Shown here piece by piece: positions 25,650 to 34,703 of a stretch of 56,099 nucleotides of DNA. The notes beneath the pieces are model-generated. The model saw nothing but the letters and a program-made list of their open reading frames with translations, made no database searches and had not been told where the DNA came from. Source of the DNA: Oscillospiraceae bacterium (GTDB taxonomy: Bacteria > Bacillota > Clostridia > Oscillospirales > Oscillospiraceae); contig JAAWQS010000008.1 of NCBI GenBank assembly GCA_022800665.1, positions 1 through 56,099 on the forward strand, in the 5' to 3' direction. Position numbers and translations under genes: made by a program. Within the stretch, counting starts at the first letter, position 1. Each line of letters opens with the position of its first letter.

Positions 25650-26636
25650 ATGGCGGAAGTCTTATCACAAAGCCAGATTGACGCTCTGCTGAACGCAGCC
25701 CGCAGCGGGGAAATGGATCTGGAAGCCCCAGCGCTGGAGCCGGAGAAGAAGTTCAAAAAATACGACTTCTACAGCCCCAGAAAGTTTACCAAAGAGCGTT
25801 TGAAGATGCTCAACAGCATCTTCGAGGGCTATGCACGGGTTATCAATTCCCGTCTCAACGCCCTGCTCCACACAACCTGCGAAATCGAAGTGGGTTCCGT
25901 GGAGGAGCAGCGGTATAATGAATTTTCCAACGCACTCACGGAGAGCGACGTGGTCGCCCTGGCCAAAATCGACCAGGAGAAGCTCCAGGAGGAAACCCCC
26001 ATCCTCGTCCATATGGATACGGGGGTGGCCCTGACCATCATCGACCGCATGATCGGCGGCGACGGTGAGCTGGAGCCGGACCTGCCCAGCGATTACAAGC
26101 TGACAGATCTGGAGCTGAATATGTACGAGGATATTATCAGCCAGCTCATCGGTATTATGGGAGGCAACTGGGAAAACTATATGCCTCTGGAGTTCTCCTA
26201 CGTGCGCACGGAGGTCAACCCCACCATGGTGCAGCTCATCGGCTTCGATGAGACGGTGGTCATCGTGAGCATCAGCATTCGTTTTTCCAACTGCCAGGGC
26301 ACCATGAGTCTCTGTCTGCCCGGCGTGATGCTGGCGAATATTTTCTCGGAGATCAGCAAAAACACCACCCGGCGCACTACCGGCGAGGATAAATCCGACG
26401 AAATCTTCGGTTCCCTGCGGGAATCGGATATGGAGATCATCGCAGAGCTGGCCCGCCCCAGGGTGCTGCTCAGCGATATCTACCACCTGAACGTGGGAGA
26501 CGTGCTGGATATCAAGCGGCCCAAAGACGCCCCCGTCTATCTTAATATCGGCGGACGGCGCTGGTTCGACGGACGCTTGGGTGTACACAACAAGCAGATG
26601 GCCGTGAAGATCGGTGAGACTTACATTAAGGCTTAA
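25650..26636 (+). CDS. fliM: flagellar motor switch protein FliM
   Basis: FliM (328 residues) is the C-ring protein that receives CheY-P. The N-terminal peptide LSQSQIDALLNAA is the CheY-binding EIDALL motif. The middle CheC-like domain (about 45-225) includes GGDGE and the FliG-contacting region. The C-terminal SpoA domain includes LARPRVLLSDIYHLNVGDVLDIKR. It lies where Firmicutes usually have fliL then fliM; no fliL is found between motB and fliM. Confidence 0.96.
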   Translation: MAEVLSQSQIDALLNAARSGEMDLEAPALEPEKKFKKYDFYSPRKFTKERLKMLNSIFEGYARVINSRLNALLHTTCEIEVGSVEEQRYNEFSNALTESDVVALAKIDQEKLQEETPILVHMDTGVALTIIDRMIGGDGELEPDLPSDYKLTDLELNMYEDIISQLIGIMGGNWENYMPLEFSYVRTEVNPTMVQLIGFDETVVIVSISIRFSNCQGTMSLCLPGVMLANIFSEISKNTTRRTTGEDKSDEIFGSLRESDMEIIAELARPRVLLSDIYHLNVGDVLDIKRPKDAPVYLNIGGRRWFDGRLGVHNKQMAVKIGETYIKA

Positions 26637-26651
26637 AGGAGCGGAATCCTG

Positions 26652-28040
26652 ATGGGAGAGAGTATTTTTAGCCCGGTGGTAATCGACGCCATCGGCGAGA
26701 TCATGAATATCAGCCTGGGATCCTCTGCCACAGCAGTCTCCAACATGCTGGACCATCGCGTGGACATCACCACGCCTACGGTGCAGGTGCTGAATGCAGA
26801 GGAGTTTGTGCTGGGCGAGATCGACCCGGCTGTGGGCGTGGAAATCAAATACGTCTGCGGCCTGGACGGCAGCAATATCATGATGCTCAAGCGCAGCGAC
26901 GTAAAGGCCATCGTGGACATTCTGCTGGGCTCGGAGACGCCGGATGAGGAATTTGTCCTGGACGAGCTGAGCATCAGCTGCGTCTGCGAGGTCATGAACC
27001 AGATGATGGGCGCGGCTGCTACCGCCATGAGCGACTTCCTGGGGATGATGGTCAACATCTCTACCCCGGAGTCCTTTGAAATGGATGATCTGGACCAGGT
27101 GCGCCGGGAACACTTCCCTGTGCAGACCGGCCCGGTGGTGGTGGTCAGCTTCAAACTGTATATCGAGGGCATCCTGGAGAGCGAGTTTATGAACGTCATC
27201 TCCGTGGAGCTGGCCAGAGATATGCTCAAGGGCTTCGGCATTGACGTGGACCTGGATGCCAGCAGCGCCGACGCAGCCCAGCCGGCTGCCGCCCCGGAAC
27301 CGGCGGCGGACAGCAACAAGAAGATGAGCCAGGAGGAGATCGAGGCCCTCCTCAGCGGCGGCGCAGCGGCAGCAGCTCCTCCGGCTCCCGAACCGGCGGC
27401 GGACAGCGGCAAGAAGATGAGCCAGGAGGAGATCGAAGCCCTCCTCAGCGGCGGCGCAGCAGCCGCGCCTGCGGCTCCGGCAGCCCCTGCGGCTCCCGCG
27501 GCTCCGCCCGCGCCCCAGCCGGCCCCTGCGGCCCCTGCGCCCGCTCCGGCAGCGGCCCCGCCTGCGGCGGGTCAGGGCGGTTATCCCCCGCCCCCCTATC
27601 CGTACCCCTATCCCGCGCCGGATCAGGGCGGCTATCCCTATCCGCCCTATCCCCCCTATATGTACGCGCCGCCGCAGCCCCAGCAGCCCCCGGCTCCGCC
27701 AGAGCCCAAGGTCATCAAGGCCCAGCCCGCCAGAATGCAGGAGCTGGGCGACGAGGCCCGGCTCAATCAGGAACAGAAACAAAATCTGGACCTGATTATG
27801 TCCGTCTCCTTGGAGGTGGCGGTGGAAATTGGCCGCACCCGGCGGAAAATTCAGGATATCGTCGCCTTCTCCAAAGGCTCCCTTGTGGTGCTGGATAAGC
27901 TGGCGGGCGATCAGGTGGACCTGCTGGTCAACGGCCAGTGCATCGCCAGGGGCGACGTGGTGGTGATCGACGATAACTTCGGCATCCGCATCACGGAGAT
28001 CCTGGATAAGCCAGATATTAACGAACTGGCCAAACCCTGA
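26652..28040 (+). CDS. fliY: flagellar motor switch phosphatase FliY with duplicated internal EIEALL motif
   Basis: FliY (462 residues) combines a CheC-like CheY-P phosphatase domain (about 1-205) with a C-terminal FliN-type SpoA domain (about 375-460: DLIMSVSLEVAVEIGRTRRKIQDI and FSKGSLVVLDKLAGDQVDLLVNGQ). The phosphatase-type motif DAIGEIMNIS is at the N-terminus. The CheY-binding type peptide SQEEIEALLSGG, usually found once at the N-terminus, occurs twice in the linker (about residues 226 and 257). After it comes a Pro/Ala and then Tyr/Pro-rich segment of about 90 residues. The two peptide copies are near-identical in DNA (71 bases, 93-base period). Confidence 0.93.
   Translation: MGESIFSPVVIDAIGEIMNISLGSSATAVSNMLDHRVDITTPTVQVLNAEEFVLGEIDPAVGVEIKYVCGLDGSNIMMLKRSDVKAIVDILLGSETPDEEFVLDELSISCVCEVMNQMMGAAATAMSDFLGMMVNISTPESFEMDDLDQVRREHFPVQTGPVVVVSFKLYIEGILESEFMNVISVELARDMLKGFGIDVDLDASSADAAQPAAAPEPAADSNKKMSQEEIEALLSGGAAAAAPPAPEPAADSGKKMSQEEIEALLSGGAAAAPAAPAAPAAPAAPPAPQPAPAAPAPAPAAAPPAAGQGGYPPPPYPYPYPAPDQGGYPYPPYPPYMYAPPQPQQPPAPPEPKVIKAQPARMQELGDEARLNQEQKQNLDLIMSVSLEVAVEIGRTRRKIQDIVAFSKGSLVVLDKLAGDQVDLLVNGQCIARGDVVVIDDNFGIRITEILDKPDINELAKP
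27297..27460 (+). repeat. tandem direct repeat inside fliY
   Basis: Bases 27297-27367 recur at 27390-27460 with only a few substitutions (period 93 bases, 31 codons). Each copy encodes EPAADS(N/G)KKMSQEEIEALL. The near-identity suggests a recent duplication or gene conversion. Confidence 0.85.
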
Positions 28041-28112
28041 CATGGGACGGGACCGTTCGTTATAAAATAAACCGCAACCAGAATTTCTTATGTTTAGAAA
28101 GGTGAAGAAGAA

Positions 28113-28478
28113 ATGGCTAAGATTCTTTTAGTGGACGACGCTGCGTTTATGCGCAAGGTCATCAAGGACACCCTGAGTAAAGCGGGCTATACGGATCTGC
28201 ACGAGGCGGTGGACGGCGCGGACGCCGTGGAGAAGTTTAACTCCCTGAAGCCGGATCTGGTGCTCATGGATATCACTATGCCCAATATGGACGGCCTGGA
28301 GGCCCTCAAGGCTATCCGCGCCGCCGACGGCAATGCCAACGTGGTCATGTGCTCCGCTATGGGCCAGGAAACCATGGTTATCGACGCGATCCGCTCCGGC
28401 GCAAAGGACTTCATTGTCAAGCCCTTCAAGGGCGAGCGCGTGCTGAAGACCGTGACCAGCATCGTGGGCGAGCCCTGA
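28113..28478 (+). CDS. cheY: chemotaxis response regulator CheY
   Basis: CheY (121 residues) is a single receiver domain. Asp8 and Asp9 form the acid pair in LLVDDAAF, Asp53 in LMDITMPNMDG is the phosphorylation site, and the conserved Lys lies in FIVKPF. It would bind FliM and possibly FliY, both encoded just upstream. A 72-base gap containing an AT-rich stretch precedes it, with GAAAGGTGAAG as ribosome site. Confidence 0.96.
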   Translation: MAKILLVDDAAFMRKVIKDTLSKAGYTDLHEAVDGADAVEKFNSLKPDLVLMDITMPNMDGLEALKAIRAADGNANVVMCSAMGQETMVIDAIRSGAKDFIVKPFKGERVLKTVTSIVGEP

Positions 28479-28479
28479 T

Positions 28480-28827
28480 ATGGGCGGTACGGATCTGCTC
28501 TCCCTGCTCAGTATTCTCCTGACGCTGGCGCTGGCGCTCCTGGCCTGCTACCTGGTTACTCGCTGGATGGGATTGGGACTGGGCAGCCGGTTGGGAGCGG
28601 GCGGTCAACACGTGCGGGTGCTGGAGCGGGTCCCTGTGGGCCGGGACCAGGCCCTTGTCGTGGTCCGGGCCGCAAACCGTTTTTTTCTGCTTGGCAGTTC
28701 TCCCTCCGGATTCTCCCTGCTGGCCGAACTGACAGAGGAGGAGCTGTCGGCTTCCTCCTCGGACGGCGTCCCGCCGGAACCCCCGGATTTCCGCGCCCTG
28801 CTGCGGAAGTTCCGGGCGAAGAAATAG
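28480..28827 (+). CDS. fliO: flagellar biosynthetic protein FliO/FliZ
   Basis: The 115-residue protein has one N-terminal membrane helix (about 5-27, LLSLLSILLTLALALLACYL) and a small cytoplasmic domain with VRVLERVPVGRDQALVVVRAANRFFLLGSS, the FliO pattern. FliO helps assemble the FliP ring of the export gate. It starts one base after the cheY stop. The family is weakly conserved; context between cheY and fliP makes the call firm. Confidence 0.88.
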   Translation: MGGTDLLSLLSILLTLALALLACYLVTRWMGLGLGSRLGAGGQHVRVLERVPVGRDQALVVVRAANRFFLLGSSPSGFSLLAELTEEELSASSSDGVPPEPPDFRALLRKFRAKK

Positions 28828-28843
28828 AGAGGAGGAGCGGCCT

Positions 28844-29509
28844 ATGACAGATGCGCTGATCAACGTCAACGGCTCCAATGTGCAGTCCCTGGACATTATT
28901 CTGTTGATGGTTGTGCTGACCCTGCTGCCGACGCTGGTCGTCATGATGACGTCCTTTACCCGGTATGTGGTGGTCCTCTCCTTCCTGCGTACTGCGATGG
29001 GTACCCAGCAGGCCCCCCCCAATATGGTGCTGGTGGGTATGGCCCTGATGCTGACCCTCTTTACGATGACGCCTACCTTGGACGCGGTGAAAGCAGAGGC
29101 ATACGACCCCTACACCGCAGGGGAGATTACCCAGGAGGAGTTTTTTGACCAGGCCCAGGCGCCGCTGAAGCGCTTTATGCTGGATAACGCGGAGATCGCC
29201 AGCATGGAGCTTTACTGCGACATGGCGGGCGTGGCGGTCCCGGAAAACATGGAGGTGGCGGTGGACCTGCCTATGCGGGTGGTGCTGCCTGCCTTTGTGA
29301 CCTCAGAGCTGAAAGCTGCTTTTGAGATCGGCTTTTTGCTGTATATTCCCTTTTTGCTGATTGACGTGATCGTGTCCTGTACCCTGATGAGCATGGGCAT
29401 GGTCATGCTGCCGCCGTCGATGATCTCCACCCCCTTCAAAATCCTGCTCTTTGTCATGCTGGATGGATGGCACCTGCTGTTCTCAACGCTGATTCGGACT
29501 GTAAACTGA
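28844..29509 (+). CDS. fliP: flagellar export gate protein FliP
   Basis: FliP (221 residues) is the main subunit of the export gate pore. Motifs are MTSFTRYVVVLSFLRTAMGTQQAPPN, the loop FMLDN and the C-terminal MGMVMLPPSMISTPFKILLFVMLDGW. The protein is shorter than the usual 240-260: the cleavable signal-like N-terminus of many FliPs is absent, and the first membrane helix starts near residue 14. A GAGGAG site supports this start. Confidence 0.95.
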   Translation: MTDALINVNGSNVQSLDIILLMVVLTLLPTLVVMMTSFTRYVVVLSFLRTAMGTQQAPPNMVLVGMALMLTLFTMTPTLDAVKAEAYDPYTAGEITQEEFFDQAQAPLKRFMLDNAEIASMELYCDMAGVAVPENMEVAVDLPMRVVLPAFVTSELKAAFEIGFLLYIPFLLIDVIVSCTLMSMGMVMLPPSMISTPFKILLFVMLDGWHLLFSTLIRTVN

Positions 29510-29524
29510 TGGAGGGCCTGAGGG

Positions 29525-29794
29525 ATGAATACGGCGATCATTTCGGAGATGCTGCGGGAGGGCGTGTGGGTGGTCATCAAGGTGTGCGGCCCCATGCTGC
29601 TGCTGAGTATGCTGGTGGGCGTGCTGCTGGCTATGTTCCAGGCCGTCACCCAGATCCATGAGCAGACCCTGACGTTTATCTTTAAGGTCACAATGATTAT
29701 TATCGTGCTGCTGGTGGCCGGCGGATGGATGATGGAAACCTTGCTGGAGTATGCCGAGACCCTTTTTGAAACCATGCGGGGGTTAGGAGGCTGA
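29525..29794 (+). CDS. fliQ: flagellar export gate protein FliQ
   Basis: FliQ (89 residues) has two membrane helices (about 18-38 and 50-72) joined by the conserved FQAVTQIHEQTLTFI loop. It follows fliP by 15 bases and is 2 bases from fliR. Normal length for the family. Confidence 0.95.
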   Translation: MNTAIISEMLREGVWVVIKVCGPMLLLSMLVGVLLAMFQAVTQIHEQTLTFIFKVTMIIIVLLVAGGWMMETLLEYAETLFETMRGLGG

Positions 29795-29796
29795 CA

Positions 29797-30561
29797 ATGT
29801 GGGCTGACCTGACCTTGTTCCTGACAATTTTAGCGAGAATGACCGGATTCGTGGCCATGAACCCCATCCTTGGCCGGACCGGTATACCCGGAATCTTCAA
29901 GAGCGGAATGAGCCTGCTGCTGGCAGTGACTGCCTACGGCATGACGGCGGAGCGTCCTGGGGTCCCGGAGACAATCCTGGGCCTGGCCGCCCTGCTGCTG
30001 CTGGAGCTGGCAGTGGGCTACTTCCTGGGCCTGGTCATGAATATCTTTTTCTATGTCGCTACACTGGGCGGCGAGACCATCGACATGCAGATGGGGATGT
30101 CCATGGGCCGCACCTACGACCCCAGCAGCCAGTCCTCTACCACTGTGACCAGCCGGATTTTCAACACCCTGATGATGCTGACCTTCTTTGCCGGCAACGG
30201 GCACCACACCCTGCTGCGGATTATTCTGGCCTCCGGCCAGATTGTCCCCTTCGGGTCCGCCGCTTTCGGGAGAGAGCTGTACTGGGCGGTCGTGGAGCTT
30301 TTTATTGACTGCACCATCCTGGCAATCAAGCTGTGTATGCCGATTCTGGCCGCGGAGCTGCTGGGACAGGTGGGCATGGGCGTTTTGATGAAGGTGATTC
30401 CCCAGATTAACGTCTTTGCCATCAATATTGACCTGAAAGTCATTATCGGGCTGGGCCTGCTGTATCTGCTGCTGAATCCCATCAGCGAGTTCCTGCTGGG
30501 GGTGGAGGTGGGGATGCTCCAGAGCCTGCAGCGACTCCTACCCATGATGTCCGGCGGGTAG
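29797..30561 (+). CDS. fliR: flagellar export gate protein FliR
   Basis: FliR (254 residues) completes the FliPQR gate. It has six hydrophobic segments, with the conserved ARMTGFVAMNPILGRTGIP near the start, ETIDMQMGMSMGRTYDP in the middle loop and the C-terminal PQINVFAINIDLKVIIGL. Arg/Gly-rich cytoplasmic loops are normal for the family. The start is an ATG two bases after fliQ. Confidence 0.95.
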   Translation: MWADLTLFLTILARMTGFVAMNPILGRTGIPGIFKSGMSLLLAVTAYGMTAERPGVPETILGLAALLLLELAVGYFLGLVMNIFFYVATLGGETIDMQMGMSMGRTYDPSSQSSTTVTSRIFNTLMMLTFFAGNGHHTLLRIILASGQIVPFGSAAFGRELYWAVVELFIDCTILAIKLCMPILAAELLGQVGMGVLMKVIPQINVFAINIDLKVIIGLGLLYLLLNPISEFLLGVEVGMLQSLQRLLPMMSGG

Positions 30562-30612
30562 CCGGACAGCCGCAGGCAGGACCATTGAGACGGTGATAAA
30601 GGGGGGAGAGCT

Positions 30613-31683
30613 TTGGCCGGCGGATCGGAAGAAAAAACCGAAAAAGCGACCCCTAAACGGCGATCAGACGAACGAAAAAAAGGTAACGTCATGATGAGCC
30701 GGGACGTGGTGGCGGTGGCCACCCTCCTGGGGAGTCTGGTGATGCTGCGGGCTATGTCCGGCGTGGTGATGCAGCGGGCGGAGGATATCCTCTATACCTG
30801 CTTTGACTATATCGGCAGAAGCTACGCCGGCTTTCTCCCGACCATTGGCCGGGAGCTGGCGCTCAAGTGCCTGACGGCCATTGCCGTCGTGGCGGGACCC
30901 TTTCTGCTGGTCACGCTGATACTGTCGGTGGTGGCCACCTTCGCGCAGACGCGGATGCTGGTGACTACGGAGCCGCTGAAGCCGAAGCTGAGCAAACTCA
31001 ACCCCCTGTCGGGATTTAAGCGGCTCTTCTCCCTGAACAGCGTGGTGGAGCTGATTAAAAACCTCATTAAAATCAGCATTTTGCTGTACCTTATTTACGA
31101 TTACTTTACCACCGTGGTGGTGAGCTTTGGCCGGTTCCTGGATATGGAGCTGAACCAGGCGGCAGAGATTCTCTTTGAAGATATTTTTCAGCTGGTACTG
31201 CGGGTGGTTGTCGCTTTCACCGCAGTCGCCTTCTTTGACTACCTCTACCAGCGTTGGGAATACGAGCGGAAGCTGCGTATGTCCAAGCAGGAGATCAAGG
31301 AAGAATATAAACAGATGGAAGGCGACCCCAAGGTGAAGGGGAAAATTAAGGAAATCCAGCGCCAGAGAGCACGGGAGCGCATGATGCAGCAGGTGCCGGG
31401 CGCGGATGTGGTCATCCGGAACCCGACCCACGTGTCGGTAGCCCTGCGCTATAAACCGGAGAAGGATAACGCCCCTGTGTTGGTGGCCAAGGGCCTGGAC
31501 GAACTGGCCCTGCGCATTGTAAAGGTGGCGGAGGAAAACCATGTGACTGTGGTGGAAAACGTCCCGCTGGCCCGGTCCCTCTATGCCGCGGTTGATCTGG
31601 GCAGAGAAATTACGCCGGATTTTTACGGCCCCGTGGCCGAAATACTGGTCTACGTCCTGAAGATGGACCAGGAAGCAAAATAG
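30613..31683 (+). CDS. flhB: flagellar export switch protein FlhB
   Basis: FlhB (356 residues) sets substrate specificity of the export gate. It opens with the basic signature GGSEEKTEKATPKRR, has four membrane helices to about residue 210 and the conserved linker RKLRMSKQEIKEEYKQMEGDP. The autocleavage site NPTH is intact (Asn about 270, Pro 271), followed by VSVALRY. It begins with TTG and a GGGGGGAG ribosome site. It partners FliK, which triggers the switch. Confidence 0.96.
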   Translation: MAGGSEEKTEKATPKRRSDERKKGNVMMSRDVVAVATLLGSLVMLRAMSGVVMQRAEDILYTCFDYIGRSYAGFLPTIGRELALKCLTAIAVVAGPFLLVTLILSVVATFAQTRMLVTTEPLKPKLSKLNPLSGFKRLFSLNSVVELIKNLIKISILLYLIYDYFTTVVVSFGRFLDMELNQAAEILFEDIFQLVLRVVVAFTAVAFFDYLYQRWEYERKLRMSKQEIKEEYKQMEGDPKVKGKIKEIQRQRARERMMQQVPGADVVIRNPTHVSVALRYKPEKDNAPVLVAKGLDELALRIVKVAEENHVTVVENVPLARSLYAAVDLGREITPDFYGPVAEILVYVLKMDQEAK

Positions 31684-31718
31684 TTTTAAGACCCTTACTT
31701 TGAGAAAGGACAGCAGCC

Positions 31719-33827
31719 ATGAAGCGAATTCTCCAAAATGCTATAGCGCTCGCTGTGGTCATCATCGTCCTGTTTATCGTTGTCCCCCTGCCGCTGGCGC
31801 TGGTGGACATACTGCTGGTGATTAACATCTCCCTGTCCATGCTGATTCTGGTGATTACCATGACGATCTCAGACGCATTGGACTTCTCCATCTTTCCATC
31901 CCTACTGTTGATTACAACACTGTTCCGGCTGGGCCTGAACGTGTCTACGACACGGCAGATTCTGGGCAATGACGGCAACGCCGGCAACGTGATTCTATCT
32001 TTCGGCACGATGATTACCCAGGGAAACATCGTCCTGGGCGTTATCATCTTCCTGATTATCGTGCTGGTGCAGCTGATCGTCGTGACCAAGGGCGCGGAAC
32101 GTGTGTCCGAGGTGGCCGCGCGGTTTACCCTGGACGCTATGCCCGGTAAGCAGATGGCCATTGACGCGGACCTCAGCTCCGGCCTCATCGACGAGCAGGG
32201 CGCAAAGGTCCGCCGCGCCAAGATTCAGAGCGAAGCCGACTTCTACGGCGCAATGGACGGCGCAACCAAGTTTGTCAAGGGCGACGCCACCATGAGCCTG
32301 ATTATCACCGGCATCAACTTTATCGGCGGTTTGATTCTGGGCTCCCTCAACGGCGTGGAAAACGTGTTGGAGGTCTACTCCATCGCCACCATCGGCGACG
32401 GCCTGGTCTCCCAGATTCCCTCCCTGATGATTTCGACCGCTACCGCCATGATCGTCACCCGCTCTGTCTCCGACGGCAGCCTCAACGACGACGTGGTGCA
32501 GCAGTTCGCTAACCAGCCCAAGGCGATTTTCGCCGCCGGTATGGTGATCGGACTCCTGGGCCTCATCCCCGGCACCCCCCATGCGGCGCTGCTGGTGGTG
32601 GGCGTGGGCCTGATCGCGGCGGGCTGGTGGATGACCGGACGCCTGGAGAAGCAGCGGGCGGCGGAGGAGGCCGCAATAGCGGCAGCCCAGCAGCCCGCCG
32701 AGGAGACGGCAGCGGCCCAGCCCTCCCCCGGCGACTATTACAAGGATATTAACAACGTCTATGGACTCCTGTCCGTGGACCCCATTGAGATGGAGTTCGG
32801 CTACAGCCTGATCCCTATGGTGGATGAAAACAGCGGCGGCAAGCTCATCAGCCGAATCGTTATTTTCCGCCGGCAGTACGCCCAGGAGATGGGCTTCGTC
32901 ATCCCCTCCATCCGCTTCCACGATTCCTCCGCCCTGGGTACCAACCAATATGTGGTGAAGATCAGGGGCGAGGAGGTGGCCAGGGGCGAGATCCTGGTGG
33001 ACTACTACCTGGCCCTGGAGCCCGCCTCTCCTGCCGGAGAGATCGATGGTATCGAGACGGTGGAGCCGGCCTACGGCATCCCCTCCCGGTGGATTCTGCC
33101 GGAGAATAAGGAGATGGCCGAAATTTACGGCTATACCGTCATTGACCCCCTGTCCGTGATGCAGACGCACTTGAGCGAGGTGGTCCGCTCCCACGCCCAC
33201 GAGCTGCTGGGCCGGTCGGAGGTGATCCAGCTGGTGGAGAACCTGAAGCGGACCAACCCGGAGGTGGTGGAGGAGGTCATCCCCAATATGCTCTCCTATG
33301 CCAACCTGGAACGGATTCTGCGCAACCTTCTGAAAGAGGGCGTCCCCATCCGGGACCTGGGTACCATTTTGGAGACCGCCGCGGACGCCCTTGTCACCAC
33401 CAAGGACCTGGATATGGTGACAGAGAATATCCGCGCCGCCCTCAGCCGTACTATTACCCGCCGCTTCTGCGAGCACGGCCAGCTGCGGGTGGTCACGCTG
33501 GACGCTGAGGTGGAGAAGCGTGTCATCTCTTCCCTGACCAAAAACGAGCAGGGTATCTACCTGGCAATGGGTCCCGATTTGATGCAGCAGATCGTTACCC
33601 AGCTGGCGGAGTATATCAAGAAGTTCAACGACCTCAGCCAGACGCCCATTGTCCTTACCAGCCAGGTCATCCGTATCTACCTCAGCCGGATGCTGGCCCA
33701 GTTCTATCCCAATATCTATGTCCTGGCCTTTAACGAAGTGACCAGCGACGTGCAGATTCAGTCCCTTGGAAACGTCACCTTGTCCGATCCCCCGGCCAGA
33801 CCGGCGAGAAAGGCGGCAGCTGTATGA
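31719..33827 (+). CDS. flhA: flagellar export gate protein FlhA
   Basis: FlhA (702 residues) is the nonameric gate that docks export chaperones. The N-terminal half has eight membrane helices and the FHIPEP loop ERVSEVAARFTLDAMPGKQMAIDADLSSG-type sequence near 135-165. The cytoplasmic half (about 340-690) has the SD1-SD4 domains. An Ala/Glu/Gln-rich linker joins them. Its stop overlaps the fliA start by four bases, so flhF and flhG, which usually follow, are missing at this place. Confidence 0.96.
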   Translation: MKRILQNAIALAVVIIVLFIVVPLPLALVDILLVINISLSMLILVITMTISDALDFSIFPSLLLITTLFRLGLNVSTTRQILGNDGNAGNVILSFGTMITQGNIVLGVIIFLIIVLVQLIVVTKGAERVSEVAARFTLDAMPGKQMAIDADLSSGLIDEQGAKVRRAKIQSEADFYGAMDGATKFVKGDATMSLIITGINFIGGLILGSLNGVENVLEVYSIATIGDGLVSQIPSLMISTATAMIVTRSVSDGSLNDDVVQQFANQPKAIFAAGMVIGLLGLIPGTPHAALLVVGVGLIAAGWWMTGRLEKQRAAEEAAIAAAQQPAEETAAAQPSPGDYYKDINNVYGLLSVDPIEMEFGYSLIPMVDENSGGKLISRIVIFRRQYAQEMGFVIPSIRFHDSSALGTNQYVVKIRGEEVARGEILVDYYLALEPASPAGEIDGIETVEPAYGIPSRWILPENKEMAEIYGYTVIDPLSVMQTHLSEVVRSHAHELLGRSEVIQLVENLKRTNPEVVEEVIPNMLSYANLERILRNLLKEGVPIRDLGTILETAADALVTTKDLDMVTENIRAALSRTITRRFCEHGQLRVVTLDAEVEKRVISSLTKNEQGIYLAMGPDLMQQIVTQLAEYIKKFNDLSQTPIVLTSQVIRIYLSRMLAQFYPNIYVLAFNEVTSDVQIQSLGNVTLSDPPARPARKAAAV

Positions 33828-34639
33828 GCAGCTATGGAAACCGGGCCTTTGCGGAGGAACAGCGCTACACTGAGGCGGAAATCGACGCAATGAGCAAGGA
33901 GGACCTGCTGCTGCTCTACAAAGCCACCGGCAGCGAGGAGCTGCGCTGGCCTCTGGCCCTGCGGTACGTTGGTCTGGTCAAGAGTATCGCCCTGCAGGTG
34001 CGGGGGGTGTACAGCAGCTTCGCCCAGGTGGACGACATCGTTAACGAGGGAGTTCTGGCCCTGGTGGGGGCGGTGGATAAGTTCGACCCGGAAAAGGGAA
34101 TCAAGTTTGAAACCTATGTGTCCAAGCGCATCCGGGGGGCGATCATCGACCTGGCCCGCCGTCAGGACTGGGTGCCCCGCAGTGTGCGGCGGAAGGCGCG
34201 GGAGATTGATCAGGCCAGCGTGGAGCTGTTCGCAGAGCTGGGCCGCTATCCCTCCGACAGTGAGATTGCCGCCCGGCTGGGCGTCAGCGCAGGACAGTAC
34301 CAGGAGGATCTGGCCAGTACCTCCCTGTGCAACGTGCTCTCCCTGGACTCCATTTTCGAGGACCGGGACGCCGGCGGGGTGGACGTGGCCGACCAGGAGA
34401 TGGCGGGCCGTCCAGAGGATACCCTGCTGCGCCAGGAGCTGCTGGATACCCTGACCGACGCCATTATGTCCCTGCGGGAAAATGAGCAGCTGGTTATCTC
34501 CCTCTACTATAAAAAAAATCTGAGCATGAAGGAGATTGCACAGGTGATGGAGGTCAGCGAGCCGCGTATTTCCCAGATTCACTCCAGGGCCATCCAGAAG
34601 CTGAAGCTGTATATGAAAAAGTATATCAACGGGTCCTGA
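33824..34639 (+). CDS. fliA: flagellar/motility sigma factor (sigma-28, FliA/SigD)
   Basis: The 271-residue sigma factor of the FliA/WhiG branch has region 2 with QVDDIVNEGVLALVGAVDKFDPEKGIKFETY and RIRGAIIDLARRQDWVPRSVRR, region 3, and region 4 with ENEQLVISLYYKKNLSMKEIAQVMEVSEPRISQIHSRA. It would direct late flagellar genes and be held by FlgM. Translational coupling to flhA through the ATGA overlap ties its level to gate synthesis. Its predicted sites are at 41435-41461 and 51231-51256. Confidence 0.95.
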   Translation: MSSYGNRAFAEEQRYTEAEIDAMSKEDLLLLYKATGSEELRWPLALRYVGLVKSIALQVRGVYSSFAQVDDIVNEGVLALVGAVDKFDPEKGIKFETYVSKRIRGAIIDLARRQDWVPRSVRRKAREIDQASVELFAELGRYPSDSEIAARLGVSAGQYQEDLASTSLCNVLSLDSIFEDRDAGGVDVADQEMAGRPEDTLLRQELLDTLTDAIMSLRENEQLVISLYYKKNLSMKEIAQVMEVSEPRISQIHSRAIQKLKLYMKKYINGS

Positions 34640-34703
34640 CGGGCCGCTGTGATGCAGCCAGGACGTGTGATTTCAAGTGATTCTATGAGAGGAGTTTCCC
34701 AGA

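Noticed and set aside
27961..27980. GACGATAA motif as a further sigma-28 promoter
   Set aside because: It lies inside the conserved coding part of fliY without a suitable -35, so chance is likely.
25665..28043. 792-codon minus-strand open frame across fliM and fliY
   Set aside because: Shadow of two well-supported genes; Arg/Gly/His-rich low-complexity sequence without any recognised motif.
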